This document shows positions 15,526-25,231 of a stretch of 32,883 nt of DNA, one piece after another. The notes below the pieces were generated by a model, which saw nothing but the letters and a program-made list of their open reading frames with translations, was not told where the DNA came from and ran no database searches. The DNA lies in assembly GCA_937906975.1 (NCBI GenBank), contig CALCUN010000063.1, positions 1 to 32,883 on the forward strand, given 5' to 3'. The stretch is from an uncultured Bacteroidales bacterium. Its GTDB lineage: Bacteria; Bacteroidota; Bacteroidia; Bacteroidales; P3. Positions within the stretch are counted from its first letter, which is position 1. Each line of letters starts with the position of its first letter. Both the position numbers and the translations under genes were made by a program.

Positions 15526-18500
15526 ATGAAGAAAATTTTTTTAGTCTTAGCTTTATTAGTATGTTTTGCTAATAATTTATTTGCTGTTGTAGCATATCCT
15601 TATCCTTTAACTTATAATCAAAGTGATAACACTCAACTTACTGTGAGTTTACGTGGAGATGAGAAAGTTAATTGGGGTAAAACCACAGATGATTACACGC
15701 TTATGAGAGCTAAAAATGGAGATTGGGTGTATGCTATTCCAAGTGAAAATGGTGGAATGCAACCTTCAACAATAATAGCTCATAATCCAGAGCAACGTAC
15801 AGAAGCAGAAATACGTTTTTTAGAGAATATAGACAAAACATTATTTTATTCTCAAGAGCAAATCTCATACTTAAAACAATTATGGGATATAAATGATGAT
15901 TTCCAATCAAGAGTAAAATCTGCCATAGGCACAGATACTTCACTTGTTGCTCAAGAAAATTATAAATTAGTAGTAATCTTAATGAGTTATAATGACCTTG
16001 CATTTTCAACAGATAGACAAGAAATAGAAAATCTATTTAATCAAGTTGGATATTCTTCAAATGGAAGTCAAGGAAGTGTTCATGACTATTTCACAGCTTC
16101 ATCTTTTGGAAAATTAAACGTTGAAGCAACCGTTGTTGGTCCATACACAACATTAAATAACATGGATTATTATGGAGAAAACTATTCTGGCGGTGGAGAT
16201 ATGAGAGCTAGAGAATTGATAGTTGAAGCAGTAGAGGCTGCTGACCCTGTAATAGATTACTCACAATATACAAATGAATCAGAATCATACGTTTCGTGTG
16301 TTTATGTAATTTATGCAGGATTTGCAGAATCAAGTGGTGGTGGAGCAAACACTATTTGGCCACACCGTTCAGCAGTTTATCCTCCAATTATGAAAGATGG
16401 CGTAAATATTTATGACTATGCTTGTTCTTCAGAAAAGAATGGTACACAATATTATCCAGAACCATTAGTAATAGGAACTATTTGCCACGAATTTTCTCAC
16501 GTTTTAGGATTACCAGACTTCTATGATACAAATTACGAAGAAGATGGTAGTTTCTCTCATCACGATACATGGGACTTAATGTGTAGTGGAAACTATAATA
16601 ATGGAGGAAAATGCCCTCCAACTTGGAACGCATATCAAAGAGCAACAAGAAACTACATAAATATTCAAGAATTAACAACAGAAGGCAATATTACACTACA
16701 ACCATTGATTACAGACAATGTTGCATATAAATTAAGTTTTAATAATAATGAATATTTCATTTTAGAAAATAGACAGCAAACAAGCTGGGACAGATACTTA
16801 TCAGGACATGGTATGCTAATATTCCATGTAAACCTAAACTCCTCAGGTTGGTCTAATCATTGTATAAATTGTAATCCAAACAATCCAGGATTTGACTTAG
16901 AAGAAGCAGGCGGTTCAGGTTGGAATTCATCAAGATCATCAAATCCTTTCCCAGGAACATCAAACAATAGCGAATTTACAGACGCTTCTACTCCTAATAG
17001 CCAATCATTCAACGGAACAAACTTAAATAGACCAATAGTAGGCATTACAGAAAATACAAATACAAAAAACATTAACTTCATATATGGACAAACAAACACA
17101 AATAGACCTGTTATACAAACAACAAATGTTGATGCCATATTAGACACTGTAAAAGTAAACTTTGCAGTAACAAACTTCTCTGCATCAAACATAATAGAAA
17201 CAGGAATATGTTATAGTATAAACAATACATTACCAACAGAAAACGTAGATAACACTCTTAGTACATCTACACCTCAAAGCAGTGCCTTAGTAAACATAAC
17301 AGGATTACTACCAAACACAGAATATTATGTTAGAGCCTACGCAAAAACAGCAACAACAATAGGCTATGGAGAAGTATTAAAAATAAGAACTCTTTGCCAA
17401 GCATTTAATGATTTTCCTTATCATGAATCATTTGAAGACATAAACGAATTGATGTGTTGGACACAAGAATCTAACGAATACGTTGATAACGCTTGGGTAA
17501 CAATAGACTCAGCTTTTACCCCAGGAGCAATATCAACAGCAAAAGAAGGCAACAGTTGGGCATTGATAAAAAGTGATAGAACAAGTGGTTCTCAAACCAC
17601 AACATTAGTATCAACTCCAATAGATATAACAATGCTTAATCAACCAGTACTATCTTTTTCTCATGCTCAAAAAACAAGAAATAGTAAAACAGACGTACTA
17701 AAAATAAAACACAAAACATCTGCACAAGACACATGGACACAAATATCATCATACACAACAAGTGAATCTTCATGGGCAGATAAAATAGTAAACTTACCAA
17801 CAAATGAAGATTATATAATAATAGGTTTTGAAGCAGAAGTAAAAGGAGGATACGGAGTAGCATTAGACGATTTACAAATTTACGATGCAGATCAATCAGC
17901 CTATCCACAAGTACAAACACTATCTATCAGTTCAATAACAGACGAAAGAGCAAACATATCTGCAAAACTAAATGCACACGGTAACAATAACGTTCACACA
18001 TTAGGAATCTGCCTATCTACAAATCCGCTTCCAACAATAGACGACATAGTAATACTAACAGAAGTAACAGAAGACGTATTTACAATTAACTTAGAAGACT
18101 TAATTCCACATACCACCTATTATGTAAGAGCCTTTGCAAAAAATAATGGACACATCTCTTATGGTGAAGAATTAAGTTTTGTAACAGAATGTGCAAAAAT
18201 AGAAGACTATCCATTCTATGCAAACACAGAAGAAATACAACCATGTTTAGAAATAAATGCCTCATGGGAATACGACACAACAACATCAATCTACACCTTT
18301 ACCGCAGACCAACAATCCTCTACATCTAAACTAGTATTACCAATATTAGATATGTCAAACAGAGAAGCGACCTACATAAGTTTTGACAGAAAACAATTAT
18401 CACAAAACAATAATACCGATGCCTTAAGAGTATTATACAAAAATGATGTAACAGCAGAATGGAGCGAACTTGCAACTTACACAACAGCCACAACCGACTT

Positions 18501-19752
18501 CCAAAGAGACTCTATATTATTACAAAACCTAAGTTCCACTTATTTCATCGCCTTTGAAGGAATCTCAAACCTTTCTTCAATAGAAGTAAAAGACATAATA
18601 GTTTATGCAACCTACCAATTACCTATTGTAGAAATAAGTTCTACAAATGCAACACATAATTCTATTTCAATTTCAGCAGAAGTAATTTATGAAGGTGTAA
18701 GTGGAGTAACAAACAAAGGAATCTGCTGGGGAACAAATCCAAACATAGACATCACAAACTCAACAGTAATTCCATTAGGAAACGGATTAGGAAGTTTCTC
18801 AACAACAATCAACAACTTAAACGAACACACAACCTACTACATCAAAGCCTTTGCAACAAATGACAACGGAACATCATACACCTATCCACAAGAAATCACA
18901 ACACTCTATACACCAATCTTCAACAACACCATCTCAGATGACCAAACCATTTGCGAAGGAAGTGTTGCAAACGTATTAACAGGTTCACAACCAACAGGAG
19001 GAGATGGAATCAACTACACATACCTATGGATAATGAGTACAGACCAACAAACTTGGGAAACAGCAGACATAGGCTCTGACTACACAGGACAAAACCTTGA
19101 TATGCGACAACTATTCGACACAACTTACTTCAGAAGAATTGTTTTCTCTAACCATGTTTTAGACACAAGTAACGTAGTAACCATAAACGTTCACGCAACA
19201 ACCAAAGCAGGAAACGTATTCGTTCTAACAAACTCCATACCATTAGGAGAAAGTGCAGAATTACAACTAAGAGCCTCTGTTGGAGAAGTACTTTATTGGG
19301 AATACAAAAAACCAGAATTTAATTGGTTACCAATAGAAAACTCAGAAATAGTAAAAGTAATCACACATCAACCAGACCAAATGGGAGAATGGAAATACCG
19401 AGTAGTAGTTCAAAACGGAGTATGTCCATCAAAAATATCAGGAGAAGGAGTAGTTACAGTAACAGAAGGAGTTGGCTTAAACGACCCACAACAAACAACA
19501 AGCATAAAACTATTACCTAACCCAACAAAAGGAATAGTAAAATTTGCAACAAACAATCCTTCAAGCCAAAGCGTTAGATTAGAAGTTTATGATATGCAAT
19601 CACGCATAGTTTATGTAGAAGAAAACACAACACTAAATCAATTAACACAAAACCCAATAGATTTAACACATCTAACAAACGGAACCTACCTAATAAAACT
19701 AATATCTTCTGACAAAACAGAATGGAGTGAAAAATTGGTAATCTATAAATAA
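15526..19752 (+). CDS. secreted M6-family metalloprotease with fibronectin-like repeats and T9SS sorting signal
   Basis: A 1408-residue extracellular zinc protease. It has a signal peptide (about 1-20, ending LFA) and a propeptide-like region. The M6 (immune inhibitor A-like) catalytic domain carries HEFSH at 321-325, followed by VLGLPDFYD and the TWDLMCSG Met-turn. Three fibronectin-III-like repeats share the pattern GIC..(T)NP/LP...L..(N/H)T.YYVRA(Y/F)AK (about residues 550-622, 820-888 and 1030-1125). Two adhesin/MAM-like jelly-roll regions (about 625-785 and 890-1025) lie between them. An Ig/PKD-like region follows near 1130-1225. The C-terminus (from about 1325) has LLPNPTKG, YDMQ, and NGTYLIKL...EKLVIYK, a type A type IX secretion signal. 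Base composition changes strongly along the gene (T-rich start, A-rich end). Confidence 0.93.
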   Translation: MKKIFLVLALLVCFANNLFAVVAYPYPLTYNQSDNTQLTVSLRGDEKVNWGKTTDDYTLMRAKNGDWVYAIPSENGGMQPSTIIAHNPEQRTEAEIRFLENIDKTLFYSQEQISYLKQLWDINDDFQSRVKSAIGTDTSLVAQENYKLVVILMSYNDLAFSTDRQEIENLFNQVGYSSNGSQGSVHDYFTASSFGKLNVEATVVGPYTTLNNMDYYGENYSGGGDMRARELIVEAVEAADPVIDYSQYTNESESYVSCVYVIYAGFAESSGGGANTIWPHRSAVYPPIMKDGVNIYDYACSSEKNGTQYYPEPLVIGTICHEFSHVLGLPDFYDTNYEEDGSFSHHDTWDLMCSGNYNNGGKCPPTWNAYQRATRNYINIQELTTEGNITLQPLITDNVAYKLSFNNNEYFILENRQQTSWDRYLSGHGMLIFHVNLNSSGWSNHCINCNPNNPGFDLEEAGGSGWNSSRSSNPFPGTSNNSEFTDASTPNSQSFNGTNLNRPIVGITENTNTKNINFIYGQTNTNRPVIQTTNVDAILDTVKVNFAVTNFSASNIIETGICYSINNTLPTENVDNTLSTSTPQSSALVNITGLLPNTEYYVRAYAKTATTIGYGEVLKIRTLCQAFNDFPYHESFEDINELMCWTQESNEYVDNAWVTIDSAFTPGAISTAKEGNSWALIKSDRTSGSQTTTLVSTPIDITMLNQPVLSFSHAQKTRNSKTDVLKIKHKTSAQDTWTQISSYTTSESSWADKIVNLPTNEDYIIIGFEAEVKGGYGVALDDLQIYDADQSAYPQVQTLSISSITDERANISAKLNAHGNNNVHTLGICLSTNPLPTIDDIVILTEVTEDVFTINLEDLIPHTTYYVRAFAKNNGHISYGEELSFVTECAKIEDYPFYANTEEIQPCLEINASWEYDTTTSIYTFTADQQSSTSKLVLPILDMSNREATYISFDRKQLSQNNNTDALRVLYKNDVTAEWSELATYTTATTDFQRDSILLQNLSSTYFIAFEGISNLSSIEVKDIIVYATYQLPIVEISSTNATHNSISISAEVIYEGVSGVTNKGICWGTNPNIDITNSTVIPLGNGLGSFSTTINNLNEHTTYYIKAFATNDNGTSYTYPQEITTLYTPIFNNTISDDQTICEGSVANVLTGSQPTGGDGINYTYLWIMSTDQQTWETADIGSDYTGQNLDMRQLFDTTYFRRIVFSNHVLDTSNVVTINVHATTKAGNVFVLTNSIPLGESAELQLRASVGEVLYWEYKKPEFNWLPIENSEIVKVITHQPDQMGEWKYRVVVQNGVCPSKISGEGVVTVTEGVGLNDPQQTTSIKLLPNPTKGIVKFATNNPSSQSVRLEVYDMQSRIVYVEENTTLNQLTQNPIDLTHLTNGTYLIKLISSDKTEWSEKLVIYK

Positions 19753-19761
19753 GAAAACAAA

Positions 19762-20616
19762 ATGTTGGACAAATACAGACAACAAATAATTTCACACATA
19801 CAATTAGCACTCAAAGAAGACGTGGGAGAAGCCGACCACTCTTCTTTGTCGTGCATTGAGAAAGGCACAAAAGACAAAGCAAAACTTGTAGCAAAACAAG
19901 ACTGCATAATATGTGGTATTGAAATAGCAAGATTAGTCTATCAAACAGTAGATGAAACTGTGAAGTTCACCGCCCTAAAACGCGATGGAGACAAAGTAAA
20001 AAAGGGAGAAGAAATCTTCAAAGTCGAAGGAGAAGCCATCTCAATCCTAACAGCAGAACGCACAGCCTTAAACTACATGCAAAGACTAAGTGCAATCTCA
20101 ACTAGAACCAACTATTATCAATCCTTAATAGAAGGAACCTCTGCGCAACTCTTAGACACAAGAAAAACAACCCCTACAATGAGAGTACTAGAAAAGTATG
20201 CAGTAAAAGTAGGTGGCGGAACAAATCATCGTTTTGGCTTATACGATATGATAATGCTAAAAGATAATCACATAGACTTTGCAGGCGGAATCACACAAGC
20301 AATAGACAAAGTAACAAAATACCTAAAAGACAATTCTCTTAACATAAAAATAGAAATAGAGGTAAGAAACTTTGAAGAATTAGACCAAGTTTTGCAAAGA
20401 GGTGGCGTAGACAGAATAATGCTTGATAACTTTTCTGTTGAAGACACAAAAAAAGCAGTATCTATTATTAACAATAGATACGAAATAGAAAGTTCGGGAG
20501 GAATCACCCAAACAACCATATCAGAATACGCAAAAACAGGCGTAAACTATATATCAGTTGGAGCATTAACTCACAAAATTGACAGCATAGATTTAAGTCT
20601 TGTAGCAGATAATTAA
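19762..20616 (+). CDS. nadC: quinolinate phosphoribosyltransferase (decarboxylating)
   Basis: Makes nicotinate mononucleotide from quinolinate and PRPP in de novo NAD synthesis (EC 2.4.2.19). 284 residues, normal length. Motifs: LKEDVGEADHSS near the N-terminus, ILTAERTALNYMQRLSAIST, LDTRKTTPTMRVLEKYAVKVGGGTNHRFGLYDMIMLKDNH (substrate Arg, Lys and His residues), IEIEVRNFEE, IMLDNFS and the C-terminal SSGGIT with ISVGALTH. nadA and nadB are not in the window. The next gene starts immediately after its stop codon. Confidence 0.95.
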   Translation: MLDKYRQQIISHIQLALKEDVGEADHSSLSCIEKGTKDKAKLVAKQDCIICGIEIARLVYQTVDETVKFTALKRDGDKVKKGEEIFKVEGEAISILTAERTALNYMQRLSAISTRTNYYQSLIEGTSAQLLDTRKTTPTMRVLEKYAVKVGGGTNHRFGLYDMIMLKDNHIDFAGGITQAIDKVTKYLKDNSLNIKIEIEVRNFEELDQVLQRGGVDRIMLDNFSVEDTKKAVSIINNRYEIESSGGITQTTISEYAKTGVNYISVGALTHKIDSIDLSLVADN

Positions 20617-21666
20617 ATGACAAGACAACAAAATAGGTATCTAAGAAAAATATTATATTGGAGACCCGTCAGGACTCTTTTACATTATTCAAGATTATTG
20701 GTTTTGCCGGGTTTCCAAGGAATACCTTTATTTGACGTTTCAATATTTTTTATAAAAGGACTAATGAAAGGCTCTATAAATCAACGAGCCTCCTCTGCCT
20801 CTTTCCGATTTATGATGGCAATCTTCCCAATGTTATTATTTTTTTTCACACTCCTACCCTATTTTGATACGCAATACTACTCTGAACAAATATTTTCCTT
20901 ACTCAAAGACGCACTTCCAAACGACATTTACCTACCTATTGAAGCCACACTCAATGAAATATTGAACCGAAAGTACAACAGCCTAATGTCAATCGGTATC
21001 ATATTTGCCATTTATGCAAGTTCAAGTGGCATAAACGCAATGATGGTTTCTTTTCAATCCTCTCACCGAGACACAATTGAACAACGCAGTTGGTGGAAAC
21101 GCCGTTTAATCTCTATGATTATGGTAATCTTTTTAGTAATTGGCATAATCATAGTCCTAACCCTAATGGGAGGATTCCAATGGTTTATAAACTATCTTAA
21201 ATCTGCAGAAATCATAAACACAACCTTTCAAATATTTTTCATAGGAGCAGTCCGTTGGATTATTATCATATCAATGATATATTTTGCCATAGCCTCACTC
21301 TATTATTTCTCACTAAAATCAAAAAAAGGCTATAAATTCTTTTCCGCAGGAGCAAGCCTTGCAACAATTCTCTTCATTCTCATAACACAAGCCTATATTA
21401 CCTACATCCGTTTCTTTCCAAACTACAATGCACTCTACGGCTCAATTGGAGTTTTAATCTTCTTATTTCTTTGGATTTATATAACGTGCTTTACAATCAT
21501 TATAGGCTTTGAACTAAACGCGAGCATATCCGATGCCTACAAAGAAAAACACTCTGAAGAAGTAATAACAATTTCAAGAACAGCACGAACAACCAACATT
21601 CCTAAAAGAATAGGAAAACTCATATTAAGATTAAGAATAAAATACCGAAATAAAAAAACAAAATAA
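20617..21666 (+). CDS. YihY/BrkB-family inner-membrane protein
   Basis: A 349-residue polytopic protein of the YihY/virulence factor BrkB family (formerly and wrongly linked to RNase BN). About six membrane segments: near residues 65-85 (RFMMAIFPMLLFFFTLLPYF), 125-147, 165-190, 205-235, 240-262 and 275-300. The family features RASSASFRFMMAIFPMLLF and NYNALYGSIGVLIFLFLWIYITCF are clear. The C-terminal tail is basic. The start codon abuts the nadC stop with no gap. Function within the family is uncertain. Confidence 0.88.
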   Translation: MTRQQNRYLRKILYWRPVRTLLHYSRLLVLPGFQGIPLFDVSIFFIKGLMKGSINQRASSASFRFMMAIFPMLLFFFTLLPYFDTQYYSEQIFSLLKDALPNDIYLPIEATLNEILNRKYNSLMSIGIIFAIYASSSGINAMMVSFQSSHRDTIEQRSWWKRRLISMIMVIFLVIGIIIVLTLMGGFQWFINYLKSAEIINTTFQIFFIGAVRWIIIISMIYFAIASLYYFSLKSKKGYKFFSAGASLATILFILITQAYITYIRFFPNYNALYGSIGVLIFLFLWIYITCFTIIIGFELNASISDAYKEKHSEEVITISRTARTTNIPKRIGKLILRLRIKYRNKKTK

Positions 21667-21669
21667 AAT

Positions 21670-22887
21670 ATGAAAATACCATTTTCTCCTCCGTATATAG
21701 ACGAAGATGTAATAAATTCTGTTTGCGAATCGCTAAATAGTGGTTGGATTACCACAGGGCCAAAAGTAGCAGCATTAGAAACAGAATTAAAAGACTACTT
21801 AAAAGCAAAAAGTGTCGTATGTGTTAATTCCTGGACCTCAGGTGCAACCTTAGTTCTAAGATGGTTAGGAGTAGAGCAAGATGACGAAGTAATAGTTCCT
21901 GCATACACCTATTGTGCAACAGCAATGGCCGTAATGGAAGCGGGAGCAAAACCTGTAATGGTAGATATTTCTCCACGAGATTTAACAATAGATGTAGAAA
22001 AAATAAGACAAGCCATAACCCCTCGTACAAAAGCAATCATAACTGTTGATATAGCAGGAATGCCTTGCCAATACGACAAAATAAGACAAATGCTTGAAAC
22101 CGCAGAAGTCAAAGAAAAATTCTCTCCAAGCTCAGATGTTCAAAAAAAACTAAATAGAATCCTTTTGATTTCTGACTCTGCACACGCTATCGGAGCTAAA
22201 TATCAAGACAAAACAATAACTCAATGGGTAGATATAAGCGTTCAATCTTTCCATGCAGTAAAAAACATAACCTCTGCCGAAGGAGGAGCAATTTGTCTTA
22301 ACCTTCCAGAGGAATTTGAAGCAGAAGAAACAAGAAAATTCTTCAAACTAATGACTCTGAACGGACAAACAAAAGACGCCTTCACCAAAAACCAAGCAGG
22401 AGCATGGCGTTACGACATAGTAGAGTTTGGAATGAAAATAAATCTTCCAGACATAAACGCAGCAGTAGCCTTAGCACAATTAAGAAAATATGACTATTTA
22501 CTTGAAGAACGTAAAAGAGTTTTCAATCTCTATCATTCCCTTCTAAGCGAATACCATTGGGCTATTCTACCTCCAAAATCTAACAACAATTTTCAATCAG
22601 TTTATCATCTACTGCTTCTAAGAATAAACCCAATTACAGAAGAGCAAAGAAATAAACTAATAGAAAACCTATCTAAGAAAGAAATTGCAACCAATGTTCA
22701 CTATATCCCTATGCCAGAATTAACACTTTTCAAACGCATGGGCTACAAAATAGAAGATTATCCTCAATCCCAAGATGCTTATTCAAGAGAAATCACACTA
22801 CCTCTTTATCCTCAACTTACAAACCAACAAATAGAATACATCGTAAGGAATTTAGTAGAGGAATATTACAATGTTATAAATCAATAA
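21670..22887 (+). CDS. DegT/DnrJ/EryC1/StrS-family sugar aminotransferase
   Basis: A 405-residue PLP-dependent aminotransferase of the type that makes amino sugars for surface glycans. Motifs: LNSGWITTGPKVAALE, VPAYTYCATAMAVMEAGAKPVMVDI, ISDSAHAIGAKY, and the PLP lysine in SFHAVKNITSAEGGAI (about residues 194-209). The C-terminus has NVHYIPMPELTLFKRMGY and the family's ITLPLYPQLTNQQIEYIV. It is followed seven bases later by a sugar transferase, so the two probably act in the same glycan pathway. The nucleotide-sugar substrate cannot be deduced. Confidence 0.92.
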   Translation: MKIPFSPPYIDEDVINSVCESLNSGWITTGPKVAALETELKDYLKAKSVVCVNSWTSGATLVLRWLGVEQDDEVIVPAYTYCATAMAVMEAGAKPVMVDISPRDLTIDVEKIRQAITPRTKAIITVDIAGMPCQYDKIRQMLETAEVKEKFSPSSDVQKKLNRILLISDSAHAIGAKYQDKTITQWVDISVQSFHAVKNITSAEGGAICLNLPEEFEAEETRKFFKLMTLNGQTKDAFTKNQAGAWRYDIVEFGMKINLPDINAAVALAQLRKYDYLLEERKRVFNLYHSLLSEYHWAILPPKSNNNFQSVYHLLLLRINPITEEQRNKLIENLSKKEIATNVHYIPMPELTLFKRMGYKIEDYPQSQDAYSREITLPLYPQLTNQQIEYIVRNLVEEYYNVINQ

Positions 22888-22894
22888 CCATAAA

Positions 22895-23473
22895 ATGAAA
22901 AGACTATTTGATATAACAGCATCTGTTTTTGGAATAATAATTCTCTCTCCTTTGTTTATCTTCATAGGATTGTGGGTTGGACTATCGAGCAAAGGCGGAA
23001 TATTTTACACACAAACCAGAGTAGGAAAAAACAATAAAGACTTCAAACTATATAAGTTTCGTTCAATGAGAGTAAACTCAGACAAACAAGGCTTACTCAC
23101 CGTTGGCAGCAAAGATTCACGCATCACAAAAGCAGGGTATTTCATAAGAAAATACAAAATTGATGAATTGCCACAACTTTTCAATGTCTTTCTTGGAGAT
23201 ATGAGTTTTGTAGGGCCAAGACCCGAAGTAAGACGCTATGTAGATATGTACAACCAAGAGCAAATGAAAGTATTAAAGGTAAGACCAGGAATAACCGATC
23301 CTGCTTCCATTAAATACAGAAACGAAAACGACTTATTATCCTCTGCAAGCAATCCAGAAGAATATTATATTCAACATATAATGCCCGATAAACTTAGGAT
23401 AAATATTGAATACATTAATACGCAAAACTTTTTCAAAGACCTAAGGATAATATTTCAAACAATTTTCGGATAA
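22895..23473 (+). CDS. undecaprenyl-phosphate sugar phosphotransferase (PglC-like)
   Basis: A 192-residue monotopic phosphoglycosyl transferase that loads the first sugar phosphate onto undecaprenyl phosphate for glycan assembly. One N-terminal re-entrant membrane segment (about residues 9-30). Catalytic-domain motifs: FYTQTRVGKNNKDFKLYKFRSM, the Lys-Ile-Asp-Glu-Leu-Pro-Gln-Leu site (KIDELPQL, with the Asp-Glu pair), GDMSFVGPRPE and VRPGITD. The size fits the short PglC class, without the extra membrane domain of WbaP. Last gene of the lysS run, followed by a terminator. Confidence 0.94.
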   Translation: MKRLFDITASVFGIIILSPLFIFIGLWVGLSSKGGIFYTQTRVGKNNKDFKLYKFRSMRVNSDKQGLLTVGSKDSRITKAGYFIRKYKIDELPQLFNVFLGDMSFVGPRPEVRRYVDMYNQEQMKVLKVRPGITDPASIKYRNENDLLSSASNPEEYYIQHIMPDKLRINIEYINTQNFFKDLRIIFQTIFG

Positions 23474-23481
23474 AGTCAAAT

Positions 23482-23509
23482 AAAAAAGGAGGAATAATCC
23501 TCCTTTTTT
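23482..23509. terminator. bidirectional terminator
   Basis: A perfect 12-bp stem AAAAAAGGAGGA / TCCTCCTTTTTT with loop ATAA, between the convergent sugar transferase and pruA genes. Confidence 0.92.
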
Positions 23510-23513
23510 TATT

Positions 23514-25139
23514 TTAATCCATAAAAGGATACGTGAAATCTGTTGGTGGAACGAGGGTTTCTTTTATACATCTTGGAGAAACCCAACGATATAGATTTAA
23601 TTCCGAGCCTGCCTTGTCATTTGTACCAGAACTTCTTGCTCCTCCAAAAGGTTGATTTCCTACTACGGCTCCTGTTGGTTTGTCGTTAATGTAAAAATTA
23701 CCTGCGCTATATCTTAATTTATTCATTGCTGTTGCAATATCATATCTTGATTTAGCAAATATTGAGCCTGTCAAAGCATACGGAGATGTTTTGTCGCACA
23801 ATTCTAATGTTTCTTCATATTTGTTGCCATCATATAAATAAATTGTGATTACAGGTCCAAATAATTCTGTTTCCATTGTAGCATAGCGAGGATTATTTGT
23901 GATAATAATTGTTGGAGATATAAAATAACCTACACTCTTGTCGCATTTACCTCCTAATACCACTGCCGCATCAGAATCAGTCTTTGCCTTTTCAATGTAA
24001 GATGCGATATTGTCAAATGATTTCTCATCTATAACAGAGTTCATAAAGCAACCCATTTCCATAGATGAGCCCATTTTGATTTTTTCTGCCATCTCTTTTA
24101 TGTGAGCAAAGGTTTCTTCCCATATTTCGTTTGGCACGTATGCTCTTGATGCAGCAGAACATTTTTGTCCTTGATATTCAAATGCTCCTCTTACGATTGC
24201 AACTGCTAATTGTCTTGGATCAGCTGATTTATGAGCAAAGATAAAGTCCTTTCCTCCTGTTTCACCTACTATTTTTGGATAGGTCTTATAATTATTTATG
24301 TTTTCTCCTATCAATTTCCAGAAGTTGTTGAAGGTACGTGTTGAACCTGTAAAGTGAACTCCCGCTAAATCTTTTGAAGCAAAGCAAACCTCAGAAATAA
24401 CACTACCATCTCCTGGCACAAAGTTAATAACTCCATCAGGGACTCCTGCTTCTTGTAGAATTTTCATTAGATAATAATTAGATAATACAGCTGTTGTAGC
24501 AGGTTTCCATACAGTTACATTTCCCATTAAAACAGGAGAAATATTTAAGTTACAAGCTATTGAAGTGAAGTTAAAAGGCGAAATTGCATAAACAAATCCT
24601 TCTAATCCTCTATACTCTAATCTATTTATAGCTGTGTTATCGCTAAGAGGTTGTTGTGCATATATTTTTGAAGCATAATGAACATTAAATCTTAAAAAGT
24701 CAATTGTTTCACAGGCTGAGTCAATTTCTGCTTGGAAAGGGTTCTTTCCTTGTCCTAACATCGTTGCTGCATTTATTACATAGCGATATTTACCTGCTAA
24801 AAGCTCAGCTGCTCTTAGCATAATGCTGCAACGATCAATCCAATCTACATTTTCCCATTTTTTTCTAGCCTCAAGAGCTGCCTCAATTGCTAATTGAACA
24901 GTTGCTTTGTCGGCTTTATGAAACTTTGCAAGCACATGAGAATGCTCACTTGGCATTACAACATCGGCGCAATTGCCTGTTCTAATTTCCTTTCCATTGA
25001 TTATTATTGGAATTTCAATACGTTTATTATATTGTCTTTCCAATTCTTCTGCTAATAATTGCCTTTCCTTTGAATTTGGGGCATACGAATAAACAGCTTC
25101 GTTTTTTGGCTGTGTAAAAGAAAATGTTGAATTGTTCAT
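23514..25139 (-). CDS. pruA: L-glutamate gamma-semialdehyde (1-pyrroline-5-carboxylate) dehydrogenase
   Basis: Oxidises glutamate semialdehyde to glutamate with NAD, the second step of proline degradation (EC 1.2.1.88). 541 residues, the stand-alone form without a proline dehydrogenase domain. Motifs: ISPFNFTSIACN, WKPATTAVLSNYYLM, the catalytic Glu in KIVGETGGKDF, the catalytic Cys in FEYQGQKCSAASRAYVP, ETELFGPVITIYLY, and C-terminal NQPFGGARSSGTNDKAGS. No putA-type gene is adjacent. A promoter with TACATTTG and TTTG (minus strand) lies just upstream. Confidence 0.95.
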   Translation of the reverse strand: MNNSTFSFTQPKNEAVYSYAPNSKERQLLAEELERQYNKRIEIPIIINGKEIRTGNCADVVMPSEHSHVLAKFHKADKATVQLAIEAALEARKKWENVDWIDRCSIMLRAAELLAGKYRYVINAATMLGQGKNPFQAEIDSACETIDFLRFNVHYASKIYAQQPLSDNTAINRLEYRGLEGFVYAISPFNFTSIACNLNISPVLMGNVTVWKPATTAVLSNYYLMKILQEAGVPDGVINFVPGDGSVISEVCFASKDLAGVHFTGSTRTFNNFWKLIGENINNYKTYPKIVGETGGKDFIFAHKSADPRQLAVAIVRGAFEYQGQKCSAASRAYVPNEIWEETFAHIKEMAEKIKMGSSMEMGCFMNSVIDEKSFDNIASYIEKAKTDSDAAVVLGGKCDKSVGYFISPTIIITNNPRYATMETELFGPVITIYLYDGNKYEETLELCDKTSPYALTGSIFAKSRYDIATAMNKLRYSAGNFYINDKPTGAVVGNQPFGGARSSGTNDKAGSELNLYRWVSPRCIKETLVPPTDFTYPFMD

Positions 25140-25165
25140 AACTCAATATATTAAAATAATACGTG

Positions 25166-25197
25166 CAAATGTATGTATATTTTTTAATTTTATCAAA
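25166..25197 (-). promoter_or_regulatory. promoter of pruA
   Basis: On the minus strand, TTTG (25197 to 25194) and TACATTTG (25173 to 25166) with a 20-base spacer fit the Bacteroidetes -33/-7 pair. The -7 box is 26 bases before the start codon. Confidence 0.65.
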
Positions 25198-25207
25198 AGA
25201 AAAAGCG

Positions 25208-25215
25208 TAAATTTG
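25208..25215 (+). promoter_or_regulatory. -7 box upstream of the 25232 gene
   Basis: TAAATTTG matches TAnnTTTG and ends 16 bases before the start codon, implying a very short 5' leader. It is divergent from the pruA promoter. Confidence 0.5.
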
Positions 25216-25231
25216 CAGAAATTTTTGAAGA

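Noticed and set aside
17636..17920. Minus-strand frames within the M6 protease gene, such as a Leu-rich 94-codon one
   Set aside because: They are antisense shadows of a Thr/Asn-rich coding region; their Leu- and Val-rich content follows from the complementary codons.
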